Shown: piece by piece, positions 8,340 through 17,695 of the stretch
Layout of the letters: each line of letters begins with the position of its first letter
How positions within the stretch are numbered: position 1 is the first letter of the stretch
NCBI GenBank assembly: GCA_963793415.1
Contig: CAWCAC010000002.1
Span: 2,914,001-2,978,000 of the forward strand
Direction: 5' to 3'
Source: CAXMST01 sp963793415
Lineage (GTDB): Bacteria > Actinomycetota > Thermoleophilia > Solirubrobacterales > 70-9
Length of the DNA: 64,000 nucleotides
The notes under the pieces: generated by a model
The model's input: the letters and a program-made list of their open reading frames with translations, nothing else
Database searches by the model: none
Told to the model about the DNA's origin: nothing
Translations under genes and position numbers: made by a program

Positions 8340-8741
8340 ATGGCCGGCTACTCCCTACTTGCGCGAGCCGACGCGGACGACTGGATGGCGGACTACCCGG
8401 GCTTCGGTGAGATGCGGTCCTACGGCGGCGGCCTCGGCTGCGAGCAGATCGCGTTGACGTGGCGCCGCATGCCGGCCGGCACCGGCGGCCGCGGCAGCTA
8501 CGGGCACAGCCACAAGACGCAGGAGGAGGTGATCCTCGTCACCCGCGGCACCCTCACCGTCAAGGTCGGAGACGACGTCTTCGAGGCGAGCGAGGGAGAC
8601 GCCATCCGGATCAGCCCGGAAGCGATCCGGTCGGTCCACAACGACACCGGCGCGGACGTCGAGCTGATCCTCTGCTCGATCAGGGGCGAGGGCGGGATCG
8701 AGGATGAGGTCGTCAAGCACGAGGGCTTCTGGCCTCAGTGA
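8340..8741 (+). CDS. Small cupin-domain protein
   Basis: This 133-residue single-domain cupin has the two conserved barrel motifs: GHSHKTQEEVILVTRGTLTV with metal-binding His/His/Glu, and GDAIRISPEAIRSVHNDTG with a further His. Metal binding is therefore likely; the reaction is unknown. The start was set at ATG 8340 because an excellent leaderless promoter ends 7 nt before it and an upstream start would run through the divergent gene. It shares a 25-bp promoter gap with the luciferase-like oxidoreductase, so the two may be co-regulated. Confidence 0.9.
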   Translation: MAGYSLLARADADDWMADYPGFGEMRSYGGGLGCEQIALTWRRMPAGTGGRGSYGHSHKTQEEVILVTRGTLTVKVGDDVFEASEGDAIRISPEAIRSVHNDTGADVELILCSIRGEGGIEDEVVKHEGFWPQ

Positions 8742-8811
8742 CCGGTCCGGAGGCCGGCAACGGCCGGTTTCCCCTCCCCCGCTACAGCGGGCCGCCGTTC
8801 ATTCTGTATAG

Positions 8812-11316
8812 ATGGCGAGCGTGCAGGAAACCGCGGCAACCGCCCCGCTCGGGCTGACGTCATCGGACGCGGCCCGGCGCCTGCGTGAGCTCGGCGAGCC
8901 GCTCGAGGACAACGGGCGCTCGATCAAGTCGATCGTCTTCGCCAACGTCTTCACCCTCTTCAACGCGATCATCCTCGTCTTCTTCGTGCTCGTGCTCAGC
9001 CTCGGCCTATTCGCCGACGCGCTCTTCGGCCTGATTGCGATCGTCAACTCGGGGATCGGCATCCGCCAGGAGCTGAAGGCGAAGGAGGTACTGGACAACC
9101 TCGCGCTGCTGGTCGCGCCGAAGGCGAAGGTCGTACGCGACGGCGAGCTCGTCGACGTCCGCGCCGAGGGGGTCGTCCCCGGCGACACCGTCCGCGTCGA
9201 GCCCGGCGACCAGCTGATCGCCGACGGTGAGGTCTCGGCATCGCGTGGCCTGACCTTGGACGAGTCGCTGCTGACCGGCGAGGCGGACGGGATCCAGAAA
9301 GATCGTGGCGACCGGATGCTGTCGGGCTCGTTCTGCCTCTCGGGCTCCGGCTACTACGTGATCGACGCCGTTCGCGAGGACAGCTACGCGCACAAGCTCG
9401 CCGGCGAGGCGAAGGCGTTCCGGCATCCGCCCTCGCCACTCCAGGAGGAGGTCAATCTCGTCCTGCGGGCGACTTCGATCGTGCTCGTGCCGATGGCGAT
9501 CGTGATGCTCGGCGCGCTCAGCCTGCGCAGCGTCGAGTTCACCGAGGCCGCGCAGACCGCCACCGCGGGCCTGATCACACTCGTGCCCGAGGGCCTGGTG
9601 CTGCTGATGAGCGTGACGCTCGCCGTCGCAGCGGTGCGCCTCGCCCGTCAGGACACCCTCGTCCAGCAGATGGCGGCGACCGAGGCGCTCGCCGCCGTCG
9701 ACACGATCTGCGTCGACAAGACCGGCACGCTCACCGACGGGACCCTGCGGCTGATCGAGGTCGCGACCGCCGGTGGCGCCGGTGAGGAAGCGGAGCGCGC
9801 GCTCGGACGCTTCGCCGCCTCGGCAGGCGAGCGCAATCGCACACTCGAGACGATCGCCGACGCCTTCCCTGCCGACGCGGCCGCGGTCAGCGACGAGGTC
9901 CCGTTCTCGTCAAAGTGGAAGTGGAGCGGGCTGACCATGAACGGCGGCGGCGCTTCGCGCTCGTACGTGATCGGCGCGCCCGACGTCCTGATCGGGGCCG
10001 GCGCGATGACGCTCCCGGACGAGCTCGAGCGCAAGCTCGCCGAGCAGACCGCCGAGGGGCGCCGCGTGATCGCCTTCGGCGAGGCGCCGTCCGGGCTTCC
10101 GAAGGACCCCGCGGCCGAGCCACCGCCTCGTCTCGAAGCGCGCGCCCTGGTCGTGCTCGAGGAGACGATCCGGCCCGACGCCCGCGAGACGATCGAGTTC
10201 ATGCGCGAGCAGGAGGTCGACCTGAAGCTGATCTCTGGCGACGCGCGCGAGACCGTCACCGCCGTGGCCTACTCGCTCGGCGTCCCATCCGATGCCGGGG
10301 TGATCGAGGGTTCGCGGCTCCCCGAAGACCCGCGCGGGCTGGCCGAGGCGGCGACGAGCAACACGATCTTCTGCCGGATCACGCCCGATCAGAAAAAGGC
10401 TCTGGTCGGCGCACTCTCCGACTCCGGCCGCTTCACCGCGATGATCGGCGACGGAGTCAACGACGTGCCGGCCCTCAAGCAGGCCCGTCTTGCCGTGGCG
10501 ATGGGCTCGGGCAGCCAGATCACCAAGGGGATCGCCGACATCGTCCTGCTTCGCGACCAGTTCGCGATGCTGCCGCGCGCGGTAGCGGAGGGCCGACGGA
10601 TCGCCCGCAACATCCACCGCCTCGGGCGCCTCTACATGACGAAGTCCTTTTACGCGGGCTTCCTGATCCTCGCCGCTGCCCTGTTCGGGTTCGCGTTCCC
10701 GTTCCTACCGAGGCACCTGACGATCGCGGCCCTGCTGACGATCGGCATTCCCTCCTTCGTGCTGGCGCTCGCGCCCAGTGAAGGGCCGCTCTACCGCGGC
10801 AGGCTGCTGCAGGCCCTGACCGCCTTCGGCCTGCCGGCGGGCGCCGGCATCGCTGCCGGCTCGCTGCTCTCGTTCTTCCTCGTCGACTCGGTCTTCGGCG
10901 GCACGCTCGAGGAGGGCCGGACCGCGGCGACGACGACCCTGATCGTGCTCGGTCTCGCCTTCATCCTGCTGCTCGAGCGCGGGCCCGGCCGCGAGCACAT
11001 CGCGATCCAGGGCTACATGCTCGCAATGGTGACCCTGCTCGGAGCGCTCTACGCGCTCGTCCTGGCGGCGGCTCCGGTCCGCGACTTCTTCGAGCTCGAG
11101 CTGCTCTCGGCCGGGCAGTGGTTCCTCTGCCTGGCCTCGGTTGCCGCGGGGCTGGTCAGCGCCAGTGCGCTGTGGCGACTCCCCTTCATCCAGAATCTCG
11201 AGGCCGACCCCGACGCCGAGCCCGCGAGCGCGACCCCGGATGGGTCTCCGATGCCCGAGCCGACCCATCGGATCGTGCGCCGCGTGACCGACTTCGCAGA
11301 ACGGAGGTTCAAGTGA
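8812..11316 (+). CDS. Cation-transporting P-type ATPase, CtpE-like
   Basis: This 834-residue P-type ATPase has an actuator segment with DESLLTGEADGI, a phosphorylation site DKTGTLTDGT (Asp near residue 302), an N-domain, and a hinge MIGDGVNDVPALKQA. About ten membrane helices are arranged in the type II pattern. N-terminal ANVFTLFNAI and the general layout resemble mycobacterial CtpE, a calcium-uptake ATPase, so Ca2+ is the best-guess ion (inference). Its stop overlaps the GTG of pyruvate kinase in a GTGA junction. A CATTCT hexamer 6 nt before the ATG suggests leaderless expression. Confidence 0.93.
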   Translation: MASVQETAATAPLGLTSSDAARRLRELGEPLEDNGRSIKSIVFANVFTLFNAIILVFFVLVLSLGLFADALFGLIAIVNSGIGIRQELKAKEVLDNLALLVAPKAKVVRDGELVDVRAEGVVPGDTVRVEPGDQLIADGEVSASRGLTLDESLLTGEADGIQKDRGDRMLSGSFCLSGSGYYVIDAVREDSYAHKLAGEAKAFRHPPSPLQEEVNLVLRATSIVLVPMAIVMLGALSLRSVEFTEAAQTATAGLITLVPEGLVLLMSVTLAVAAVRLARQDTLVQQMAATEALAAVDTICVDKTGTLTDGTLRLIEVATAGGAGEEAERALGRFAASAGERNRTLETIADAFPADAAAVSDEVPFSSKWKWSGLTMNGGGASRSYVIGAPDVLIGAGAMTLPDELERKLAEQTAEGRRVIAFGEAPSGLPKDPAAEPPPRLEARALVVLEETIRPDARETIEFMREQEVDLKLISGDARETVTAVAYSLGVPSDAGVIEGSRLPEDPRGLAEAATSNTIFCRITPDQKKALVGALSDSGRFTAMIGDGVNDVPALKQARLAVAMGSGSQITKGIADIVLLRDQFAMLPRAVAEGRRIARNIHRLGRLYMTKSFYAGFLILAAALFGFAFPFLPRHLTIAALLTIGIPSFVLALAPSEGPLYRGRLLQALTAFGLPAGAGIAAGSLLSFFLVDSVFGGTLEEGRTAATTTLIVLGLAFILLLERGPGREHIAIQGYMLAMVTLLGALYALVLAAAPVRDFFELELLSAGQWFLCLASVAAGLVSASALWRLPFIQNLEADPDAEPASATPDGSPMPEPTHRIVRRVTDFAERRFK

Positions 11317-12788
11317 GCCCAGATCGAGAACCCGCGTACGCTGCCGAGCTCGACGCCCCGGAGCGCCGCACGAAGGTCGTTGCCACGGTCGGGCCGGCCT
11401 CCCGCGAGCCCGAGATGCTCGCCGCGATGATTCGCGCCGGCGCCGACGTCTTCCGGCTCAACTTCTCGCACGGGGCCGCGGACGATCACGCCGAGAACAT
11501 CGTGCGGATCCGCGCCGCATCCGAGGAGACGGGCAAATGGGTCGGTGTGCTCGGGGACCTCCCCGGTCCGAAGCTGCGCCTCGCCGAGGTCCACAACGAC
11601 GTTGTCCGGATACGCAGCGGCACCGAGCTCGAGCTGACGACGGACGAGTGCATCGGGACCGAGGAGCGCCTACCCGTCTCTTTCGAGAAGCTCCCGAACG
11701 CGGTCAAGCAGGGCGACCCGATCTTCCTCGCCGACGGGCGCATCCGCCTGCGGGCGGTCGAGGTCGGCGATCGCCACGTCCGCTGCGACGTCGAGACCGG
11801 AGGCTCGGTTGCCTCCCACCAGGGCATCAACCTGCCGGGTGCCGTCACCGGGATGCCGGCGGCCGGAGACACCGACATGGGCTGGGTCGAGTTCGCGATC
11901 GAGCACGAGGTCGACCTGCTCGCCGTCTCGTTCGTCCGCAATGCCGACGACCTGCATCCGATCAACGAGCGGATCCGCAGTCGCGGCGCCGACATCCCGC
12001 TTATTGCCAAGATCGAGAAGCCGCAGGCGCTCGAGCACACCGAGGAGATCGTCGAAGCCGCGACGAGCGGGATCATGGTCGCCCGCGGCGACCTCGGGAT
12101 CGAGCTGCCGATCGAGGAGATGCCGCCGACCCAGAAGCGGCTGATCCGGCTCGCCGGAAGCATGTCGAAGCCGTCGATCACGGCAACCCAGATGCTGGCC
12201 TCGATGGTCGACAGCGACCGACCGACGAGAGCAGAGGTGACCGACGTCGCCAACGCGATCTACGACGGCTCCGACGCGGTGATGCTGAGCGAGGAGACCG
12301 CCGTCGGGGCCTACCCACTCGAGGCCGTGCGGATGATGGACCGGATTGCGGGCGAGACCGAGCGCGACCTCCCCTACGAGCACTGGATGCGCGAGCGCGT
12401 CGCCGCCCAGCCGGGCGACGTCGCCGGCGCCGTCGCGCAGAGCGCCGTCGCCGCCTCGCACCGCCTCGACGTCAAGGCGATCGTCGTCCCGACCAACAGC
12501 GGCCGCACGGCGCGCCTCGTCTCGGCCCTGCGGCCTCGGGTTCCGATCATCGCCGTCTCCGAGCGCCTCGAGACGGTGCGTCGCCTCAACCTTCTGTTCG
12601 GAGTCCGCTGCCACCTGCACCATGAGCAGGGCGGCTTGCGCCATCTCCTCGACGACTCGGCCAACATCGCACGGGAGATGGGCGTCGCCGAGCCCGGCGA
12701 CCTCGTCGCGATCACTGCCGGGCTGGCCGACCAGCAGCTCGGCACGAACCTCTTCGAAATCCACCGCGTGCCCGCGGCAGACGCTTAG
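11313..12788 (+). CDS. pyk: Pyruvate kinase
   Basis: This 491-residue enzyme converts phosphoenolpyruvate and ADP to pyruvate and ATP. It shows RRTKVVATVGPASREPEM at the N-terminus, FRLNFSHG, the catalytic-site stretch IPLIAKIEKPQALEH, MVARGDLGIELP and the signature region ATQMLASM. A C-terminal allosteric domain with TNSGRTARLVSALRP is present. GTG 11313 was chosen because it overlaps the ATPase stop (GTGA) and follows an AACGGAGG ribosome-binding site; a longer frame upstream lies inside the ATPase. The stop overlaps the convergent trpB stop. Confidence 0.96.
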   Translation: MSPDREPAYAAELDAPERRTKVVATVGPASREPEMLAAMIRAGADVFRLNFSHGAADDHAENIVRIRAASEETGKWVGVLGDLPGPKLRLAEVHNDVVRIRSGTELELTTDECIGTEERLPVSFEKLPNAVKQGDPIFLADGRIRLRAVEVGDRHVRCDVETGGSVASHQGINLPGAVTGMPAAGDTDMGWVEFAIEHEVDLLAVSFVRNADDLHPINERIRSRGADIPLIAKIEKPQALEHTEEIVEAATSGIMVARGDLGIELPIEEMPPTQKRLIRLAGSMSKPSITATQMLASMVDSDRPTRAEVTDVANAIYDGSDAVMLSEETAVGAYPLEAVRMMDRIAGETERDLPYEHWMRERVAAQPGDVAGAVAQSAVAASHRLDVKAIVVPTNSGRTARLVSALRPRVPIIAVSERLETVRRLNLLFGVRCHLHHEQGGLRHLLDDSANIAREMGVAEPGDLVAITAGLADQQLGTNLFEIHRVPAADA

Positions 12789-14146
12789 GCGATCGAAGGC
12801 GTCTCGGGCAGGTTCGCGAGGGCCGACTCCATGTCGGACTCCGAGAACTCGAGGTCGGTGAGCTCGCCTCGGTGGTAGGCGTCGTAGGCGGACATGTCGA
12901 AGTGGCCGTGGCCGCAGAGGTTGAACAGGATCACCCGCTCCTCGCCCTTCTCCTTCGCGTCCAGGGCCTCGTCGATCGCGGTGCGGATCGCGTGTGAGGG
13001 TTCCGGCGCCGGCAGGATCCCCTCGACACCGGCGAACTGGACCGCGGCGGCAAAGGCGCTCGTCTGCGCGACCGCCTGGGCCTCGACGGCGCCGGCCTTG
13101 ACCAGGGCGCTGACCAGCGGCGAGTCGCCGTGATAGCGGAGCCCGCCCGAGTGCAGCTCGGGCGGGACGAAGTCGTGGCCGAGCGTGTACATCGGCATCA
13201 GCGGTGTCATCCCGACCGTGTCGCCGAAGTCGTAGCGGTACTCGCCCTTGGTCAGCGTCGGGCACGCCGCCGGCTCGACGCCGATGAACCGGGTGTCGCC
13301 GCCCTCCTGCAGCTTGCGGCGCAGGAACGGGAAGGCGACGCCGGCGAAGTTCGAGCCGCCGCCGACGCAGCCGATCACGACATCCGGGTACTCGCCCGCC
13401 AGCTCGAGCTGCTCGATGCACTCCTGGCCGATCACGGTCTGATGCAGGCAGACGTGGTTGAGGACCGACCCGAGCGAGTAGTTCGTGTCCTCAGCGCCCG
13501 CTGCGATCTCGACCGCCTCCGAGATCGCGATCCCGAGGCTTCCGCTCGGATGGGAGGCCTGCGAGCGGCCCGCCTCGGTCAGGTCGGAGGGGCTGCGGTG
13601 GACCGTCGCGTCCCAGGTCTCGATCATCGCCCGCCGGTAGGGCTTCTGGTCATAGGAGACGCCGACCATGAAGACCTCACACTCGAGGCCGAACAGCTTG
13701 CAGGCGAGGGCGAGCGAGCTGCCCCACTGACCGGCGCCGGTCTCGGTGACGAGCTTGCGGATCCCGGCCTCACGGTTGTAATAGGCCTGCGGGATCGCCG
13801 AGTTCGGCTTGTGCGAACCGGCCGGCGAGACGCCTTCGTACTTGTAGTAGATGTGGGCCGGGGTGTCGAGCGCCTTCTCGAGCCGGCGCGCCCGGAACAG
13901 CGGCGTCGGCCGCCAGAGCGCGTAGATCTCACGCACCTCCTCAGGGATCTCGATCGTCGGCTCGGCCGAGACCTCCTGCTCGATCAGCGCCATCGGGAAG
14001 ATCGGGGCGAGGTCGGGGGGACCGGCCGGCTCCATCGTCGCCGGGCTCAGAGGCGGATGCGGCTCGCCGGGAAGATCTGGCATCAGGTTGACCCAGTGGG
14101 TGGGAATCCGCTCCTCGCCGAGGATGTACTTGGTCTGCTCGCTCAT
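12785..14146 (-). CDS. trpB: Tryptophan synthase beta chain-like, TrpB2 type
   Basis: This 453-residue PLP enzyme is of the TrpB2 subfamily, which is longer than classical TrpB and often works without TrpA. The PLP lysine lies in SPAGSHKPNSA, the cofactor phosphate loop is GCVGGGSNFAG, and the C-terminus has FNLCGHGHFD. It condenses indole, or possibly O-phosphoserine-derived intermediates, with serine to give tryptophan; TrpB2 may act as an indole salvage enzyme. AGGAG stands 8 nt before the ATG, and a GATAGC-like -10 lies about 45 nt upstream. No trpA neighbour is present. Confidence 0.93.
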   Translation of the reverse strand: MSEQTKYILGEERIPTHWVNLMPDLPGEPHPPLSPATMEPAGPPDLAPIFPMALIEQEVSAEPTIEIPEEVREIYALWRPTPLFRARRLEKALDTPAHIYYKYEGVSPAGSHKPNSAIPQAYYNREAGIRKLVTETGAGQWGSSLALACKLFGLECEVFMVGVSYDQKPYRRAMIETWDATVHRSPSDLTEAGRSQASHPSGSLGIAISEAVEIAAGAEDTNYSLGSVLNHVCLHQTVIGQECIEQLELAGEYPDVVIGCVGGGSNFAGVAFPFLRRKLQEGGDTRFIGVEPAACPTLTKGEYRYDFGDTVGMTPLMPMYTLGHDFVPPELHSGGLRYHGDSPLVSALVKAGAVEAQAVAQTSAFAAAVQFAGVEGILPAPEPSHAIRTAIDEALDAKEKGEERVILFNLCGHGHFDMSAYDAYHRGELTDLEFSESDMESALANLPETPSIA

Positions 14147-14612
14147 CTCGCTCCTCCGTCGTCCGCAGTGCCGGCAGGCGCCACGCTATCGGGGCCGGGG
14201 AGGACGCGGGTGGGCGGCGCCGGCGTGGTCCAGGGCGCGTGCTGTCTCGGGTTGTGGCTGCAGAGCTCAGGCCGGGCTGAGATGGCAGTGAGGGATGGGG
14301 GGCGGTCTGTGGTTGGTGACACGGGGCGCGTGTTTCGTTTCGGTTTCGGGGTGGATTCCCGGGGAGGCCGAGGCCGCGATCCACATTGCCCTCGCTATGC
14401 GACGCCGATGTGGATCGCGTCGCGCGGGGCCCCGGGCAACAGCTACGAGACCGTGACGCCCACGCGGCCCGCGTAATCAAGCACGCCCCGGCCCCGCCTC
14501 AGGACGGCCGGCACCCTCCTCCACCTCACCCTCTCTGCAATACCCGGCCCGAGCCCTCGAAGGACGCCCCTCGGACGGCCCCACACCGCGACACCGCCCA
14601 GCCCCCCACACC
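14147..14612. other. 466-bp intergenic stretch without a gene
   Basis: No coding frame with normal third-position bias or a recognisable protein was found. The right part (towards trpB) should hold the trpB promoter and leader. The middle is G-rich and contains the inverted repeat at 14375-14419. The left part is C-rich and low in complexity. Confidence 0.6.
14375..14419. repeat. Perfect 12-bp inverted repeat
   Basis: CGCGATCCACAT (14375-14386) is perfectly complemented at 14408-14419 across a 21-nt spacer. It may be an operator or a terminator for the region between trpB and the GST gene. Confidence 0.55.
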
Positions 14613-15239
14613 TCACGCCCGCGCCAGCCTCCGCACGCGCTCGACCCACTCGTCCAGGGCCGGGTGCCGGCCGGGGCTGAGCCGCTCGTGGAGGATCGCG
14701 TGGAAGGGCTCGGTGTCGCCCGGCGCGGGCTCATCGACGGCGTAGCGGAGGAACGGCCAGGCAATCACGTCGGCGATCCCTGGACCGGCGCCGCCGAGCC
14801 ACTCGGACGCGGTCAGGATCGCCTCGAAGCGCTCGGTGGCCGCCTCGATCGCGGACACGTGTGCCGCCGTCTCGGCCGGCTCGAGGCGGTCGGCGTCGAG
14901 CGCGTTCGGCGCCCGCTTCCAGACCTCGTTGAACCACTCGACGAAGAGCTCGGCCCAGGCTCGGGGCGCCGGATCGGCCGGGTAGAGGGGCGGCTCGGGG
15001 AACTCTCGATCGAGCCGCTCGAGGATCCGGGGCGAGTCGAAGACGACCTCGGCGCCGAACTCGGCGACAGGGGTCAGCTCCTGGCCGCTGAGCTCGATCA
15101 GCGTCGAACGGTCGGCAGGGTCGTGGTCGACCCACTCGACCGCGACGCCCTTGATGCCGGCGGCGAGCGCGATGCGCTCGACATTGGTCGAGAAGGGGAT
15201 TCGGTGGACCCGTAGCCGCGGCAGCATCGGCACCGTCAC
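14613..15239 (-). CDS. Glutathione S-transferase family protein
   Basis: This 208-residue protein has a GST layout. An N-terminal thioredoxin-like half has RVHRIPFSTNVERIALAA where the catalytic Ser/Cys loop would be, and a conserved TPVAEF cis-Pro and DSPRILERLDREFPEPPLYP. An all-helical C-terminal half contains GGAGPGIADVIAWPFLRYA. Actinobacteria make mycothiol rather than glutathione, so the thiol partner is uncertain. It starts 4 nt before the thioesterase stop position and probably shares a transcript with that gene and the methyltransferase upstream. Confidence 0.85.
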   Translation of the reverse strand: MTVPMLPRLRVHRIPFSTNVERIALAAGIKGVAVEWVDHDPADRSTLIELSGQELTPVAEFGAEVVFDSPRILERLDREFPEPPLYPADPAPRAWAELFVEWFNEVWKRAPNALDADRLEPAETAAHVSAIEAATERFEAILTASEWLGGAGPGIADVIAWPFLRYAVDEPAPGDTEPFHAILHERLSPGRHPALDEWVERVRRLARA

Positions 15240-15243
15240 CTGC

Positions 15244-15678
15244 TCACCCCGTGGGCGTCAGCACGAGCTGGGTCACGATCAGATTGGCGAGCAGCTTCTC
15301 CTCGCGCGTCATCCGCACCTCGATCACGTGGGTGGACCGGCCGCTGTGCAGGGTCTCGGCGCGAGCGAAGACCTCGTCGCCGGGGAAGGCCGGCGCGATC
15401 GCGTTCAGCTTCATCTCGATCGAGGTGAAGTTGTGGCCCTCGGGTAGATGCTTGAACGTCTGCCAGGCGGCGACGGTGTCGCCGAGGCCGACCCAGGCGC
15501 CGCCGTGGACGAGACCGCCGGGATGGAGATGCCGGTCGGAGACGACGATCCGCCCGAGCGAGTAGGTCTCGGTGATCTCGAGCGGCTCGATCCCCATCTC
15601 GGACGGGTAGCTCGTGCCGAGCTCCTCAAGCAGGCCGCGAAAGAGCTCCGGGGTGATCCGCTTGTTCGGGCTCGACAT
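15244..15678 (-). CDS. PaaI-type hotdog thioesterase
   Basis: This 144-residue single hotdog domain belongs to the PaaI/YbgC-like acyl-CoA thioesterases. The motif HPGGLVHGGAWVGLGDTVA holds the helix with the catalytic Asp, and NFTSIEMKLNAIAPAFPGD the following strands. It probably hydrolyses an aromatic or medium-chain acyl-CoA in the cytoplasm. The start lies inside the end of the upstream methyltransferase (53-bp overlap in another frame), so the two are co-transcribed. The substrate is not evident. Confidence 0.87.
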   Translation of the reverse strand: MSSPNKRITPELFRGLLEELGTSYPSEMGIEPLEITETYSLGRIVVSDRHLHPGGLVHGGAWVGLGDTVAAWQTFKHLPEGHNFTSIEMKLNAIAPAFPGDEVFARAETLHSGRSTHVIEVRMTREEKLLANLIVTQLVLTPTG

Positions 15679-16678
15679 CGCCGGGCAGTATCCCAGCGAC
15701 GTCGCTCAGGCGCCGCGCACAGATCGCGCGAAAACAGCCGATCGGGTAGTCGGAGCGGATCGCGCCGAAGCCGCTCTCGCCGAGGATCGCCGTCAGCTCG
15801 CCGCGGCCGATGACGCCGCCGCCCCAGACGCGAGCGCGGAAGCGGCGAGCGGCGGCGGCGACCGGGTCCGTGTCCGGCATCTCGTGCGCAAGCACGATCA
15901 GCCACCCGCCCGGTCGCAGCGCCCGATGGACGCGCGGCAAGCCCGCCTCGAGACACTCGCGGCCGAGGAAGGGCTGCGGCAGGAAGGCGAGGTCATAGGC
16001 AGCGATCTCGCCGAGCTGCTCGACGCGCTCGTCGCGCAGCGCGATCCGTCCCGAGAGGCCCGCCGCCGCGATCCGCGAGCGCCCGAGCTCGCGAGCGGTC
16101 CGGTGCGGCTCGAGCCCGACCGCCTCGGCCTCGGGCCAGAGCCGGCAAAGCTCGGTGGAGACTACGCCGACGCCGGCGCCGACATCGAGGATGCGACCGC
16201 CGACCCGGCCCATCCGCTCAGCGAGACCGTCGAGCTTCGGCAGCAGTGCCTCGACGAACGACCCGATCAGGGTCCCCGTCTCGCCCTGGGCCGTGAGGGC
16301 CACCGGGTCTTCGAGCGTCCACCCGGTCGAGGTCTCGCCCTCTCGGATCCGCGCCAGCAGGTCCTGGATCTGGAGGTGATCGCCACGGATGCCCGAGCGC
16401 AGTACGCGGACGACCCGGGGCGAGCTCAGCGTCTCGAAGGCCGGCGTTGGAGTCAGGCGCGGGCCGTCCGCCTCGACCACGCCGATCGCGAGCAGCGCCT
16501 CGATCATGTCGTCGGCCAGTTCCGGCTCGACGCCGCAGGAAGCCGCTGCCTCGACGCGATCGACCGGATCGCGCAGCCGATCGAGCAGCCCGACCTCGAG
16601 GGCGCCGGCGAGGGCGGCGTAGGCCCAGGCCGAGCTGCTCAGCTGCTCGAGTGTGTCGGCGAAATCGGCTTCCTGCAT
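15626..16678 (-). CDS. Class I SAM-dependent methyltransferase, O-methyltransferase-like
   Basis: This 350-residue protein has a two-part layout. An N-terminal winged-helix/dimerisation region (LAGALEVGLLDRLRDPVD) is of the kind found in plant- and polyketide-type O-methyltransferases. A Rossmann methyltransferase domain follows, with motif I ILDVGAGVGVVSTELCRLWP and a post-motif loop LRPGGWLIVLAHEMP. Its last 17 codons overlap the thioesterase start. A small-molecule substrate is likely but cannot be named. Confidence 0.87.
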   Translation of the reverse strand: MQEADFADTLEQLSSSAWAYAALAGALEVGLLDRLRDPVDRVEAAASCGVEPELADDMIEALLAIGVVEADGPRLTPTPAFETLSSPRVVRVLRSGIRGDHLQIQDLLARIREGETSTGWTLEDPVALTAQGETGTLIGSFVEALLPKLDGLAERMGRVGGRILDVGAGVGVVSTELCRLWPEAEAVGLEPHRTARELGRSRIAAAGLSGRIALRDERVEQLGEIAAYDLAFLPQPFLGRECLEAGLPRVHRALRPGGWLIVLAHEMPDTDPVAAAARRFRARVWGGGVIGRGELTAILGESGFGAIRSDYPIGCFRAICARRLSDVAGILPGDVEPEQADHPGALSRPA

Positions 16679-16702
16679 CCGCGGATATCTATGTCCCCGA
16701 GA

Positions 16703-17641
16703 TTAAGGTCCGCGAAACGGCTCCAACCCGAAGTCGCCGAACGGCTCGTCCCGCTCGCGGACCGCCTGCCGGAAACCGGCCTCCGCGGCGCGCTGCTGAA
16801 AGGCGAACCCCTCGGCCGTGTGGCGGGCGATGCCGTCGAAGAAGACGCTCATCACCTGCGTGTCGTGCAGGCCCTGCGAGTAGAGGGCGCCGTTGATCGC
16901 CAGCTTGTGCATGACGAGCTGGTTGACCGGCACCCGCGCGATGCGCCCGAGCAGGTCCTCGAAGCACCCGTCGAGCTCGTCGGCCGGGACCGCCGCGCTG
17001 ACCAGCCCCCACTCGGCTGCCGTCGTTCCGGTGATCGAGTCACCGGTCAACAACAGCCGGCGAGCGCGCTCGAGGCCGATCCGGTGCGCCCAGAGCATCG
17101 ATGTCGGGACACCCCAGACCCGGGCCGGCGGGTAGCCGATCTTGGCCCTGTCCTCGGCGACGATCAGGTCGGAGCAGAGCGCCATGTCGGTGCCGCCCGC
17201 GACGCAGAACCCGTGCACCTTGCAGACGACAGGCTTGTCCGAGCGGAACAGGGACATGAAGCCGCGCAGGTTGCGGGACATCATCTGGTAGTCGGTGACC
17301 GGGTCCCATGTCCCGCCGGGATCGTGGTTGGCGGCAACCTCAGCGGGGTCGACCGGCGACCCCGGCGGCAGCTCGTTGCCGGCCAGGGACGCGCCCGCCG
17401 ACACGCCCTCGGGCTCGAGCCGCTCGGCCGACGCGACCAGGTCGTAACCGCCGCAGAACCCGCTGCCGGCGCCCGCGAGCGCGATCACGTGAATGGAGGG
17501 GTCGAGGTTCGCCCGCTCGACGCAACCTGCGAGCTCCGCGGGCATCTCGAGCGTGATCCCGTTGCCGCGCTCGGGCCGATCGAGCGTGATCCGCGCGATC
17601 GGCCCGTCGAGATCGAATCGCATCGTCTGGAGCTCGCTCAT
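16703..17641 (-). CDS. Enoyl-CoA hydratase/isomerase (crotonase) family protein
   Basis: This 312-residue crotonase-fold enzyme contains the oxyanion-hole segments ALAGAGSGFCGGYDL and KVHGFCVAGGTDMALCSDLI. The insertion between them (residues about 65-110) is longer than in plain fatty-acid hydratases and resembles actinobacterial crotonases of unassigned substrate. It presumably acts on an acyl-CoA. ATG 17641 (MSELQTM) was chosen, since the longer open frame runs through the divergent PLC-like gene. A weak TGTGAT hexamer lies 7 nt upstream. Confidence 0.9.
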   Translation of the reverse strand: MSELQTMRFDLDGPIARITLDRPERGNGITLEMPAELAGCVERANLDPSIHVIALAGAGSGFCGGYDLVASAERLEPEGVSAGASLAGNELPPGSPVDPAEVAANHDPGGTWDPVTDYQMMSRNLRGFMSLFRSDKPVVCKVHGFCVAGGTDMALCSDLIVAEDRAKIGYPPARVWGVPTSMLWAHRIGLERARRLLLTGDSITGTTAAEWGLVSAAVPADELDGCFEDLLGRIARVPVNQLVMHKLAINGALYSQGLHDTQVMSVFFDGIARHTAEGFAFQQRAAEAGFRQAVRERDEPFGDFGLEPFRGP

Positions 17642-17683
17642 GCACCGCATCACACGGCACCGGCCGGACGAATCGCGCGCGCA

Positions 17684-17689
17684 TAGGAT
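17684..17689 (+). promoter_or_regulatory. -10 hexamer (TAGGAT), leaderless type
   Basis: TAGGAT lies 6 nt before the GTG of the PLC-like gene, and no Shine-Dalgarno sequence is present. Confidence 0.5.
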
Positions 17690-17695
17690 CCACAC

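Noticed and set aside
15614..17686. 690-codon plus-strand frame
   Set aside because: It is antisense to the thioesterase, methyltransferase and crotonase genes, all with clear motifs, and has no recognisable domain.
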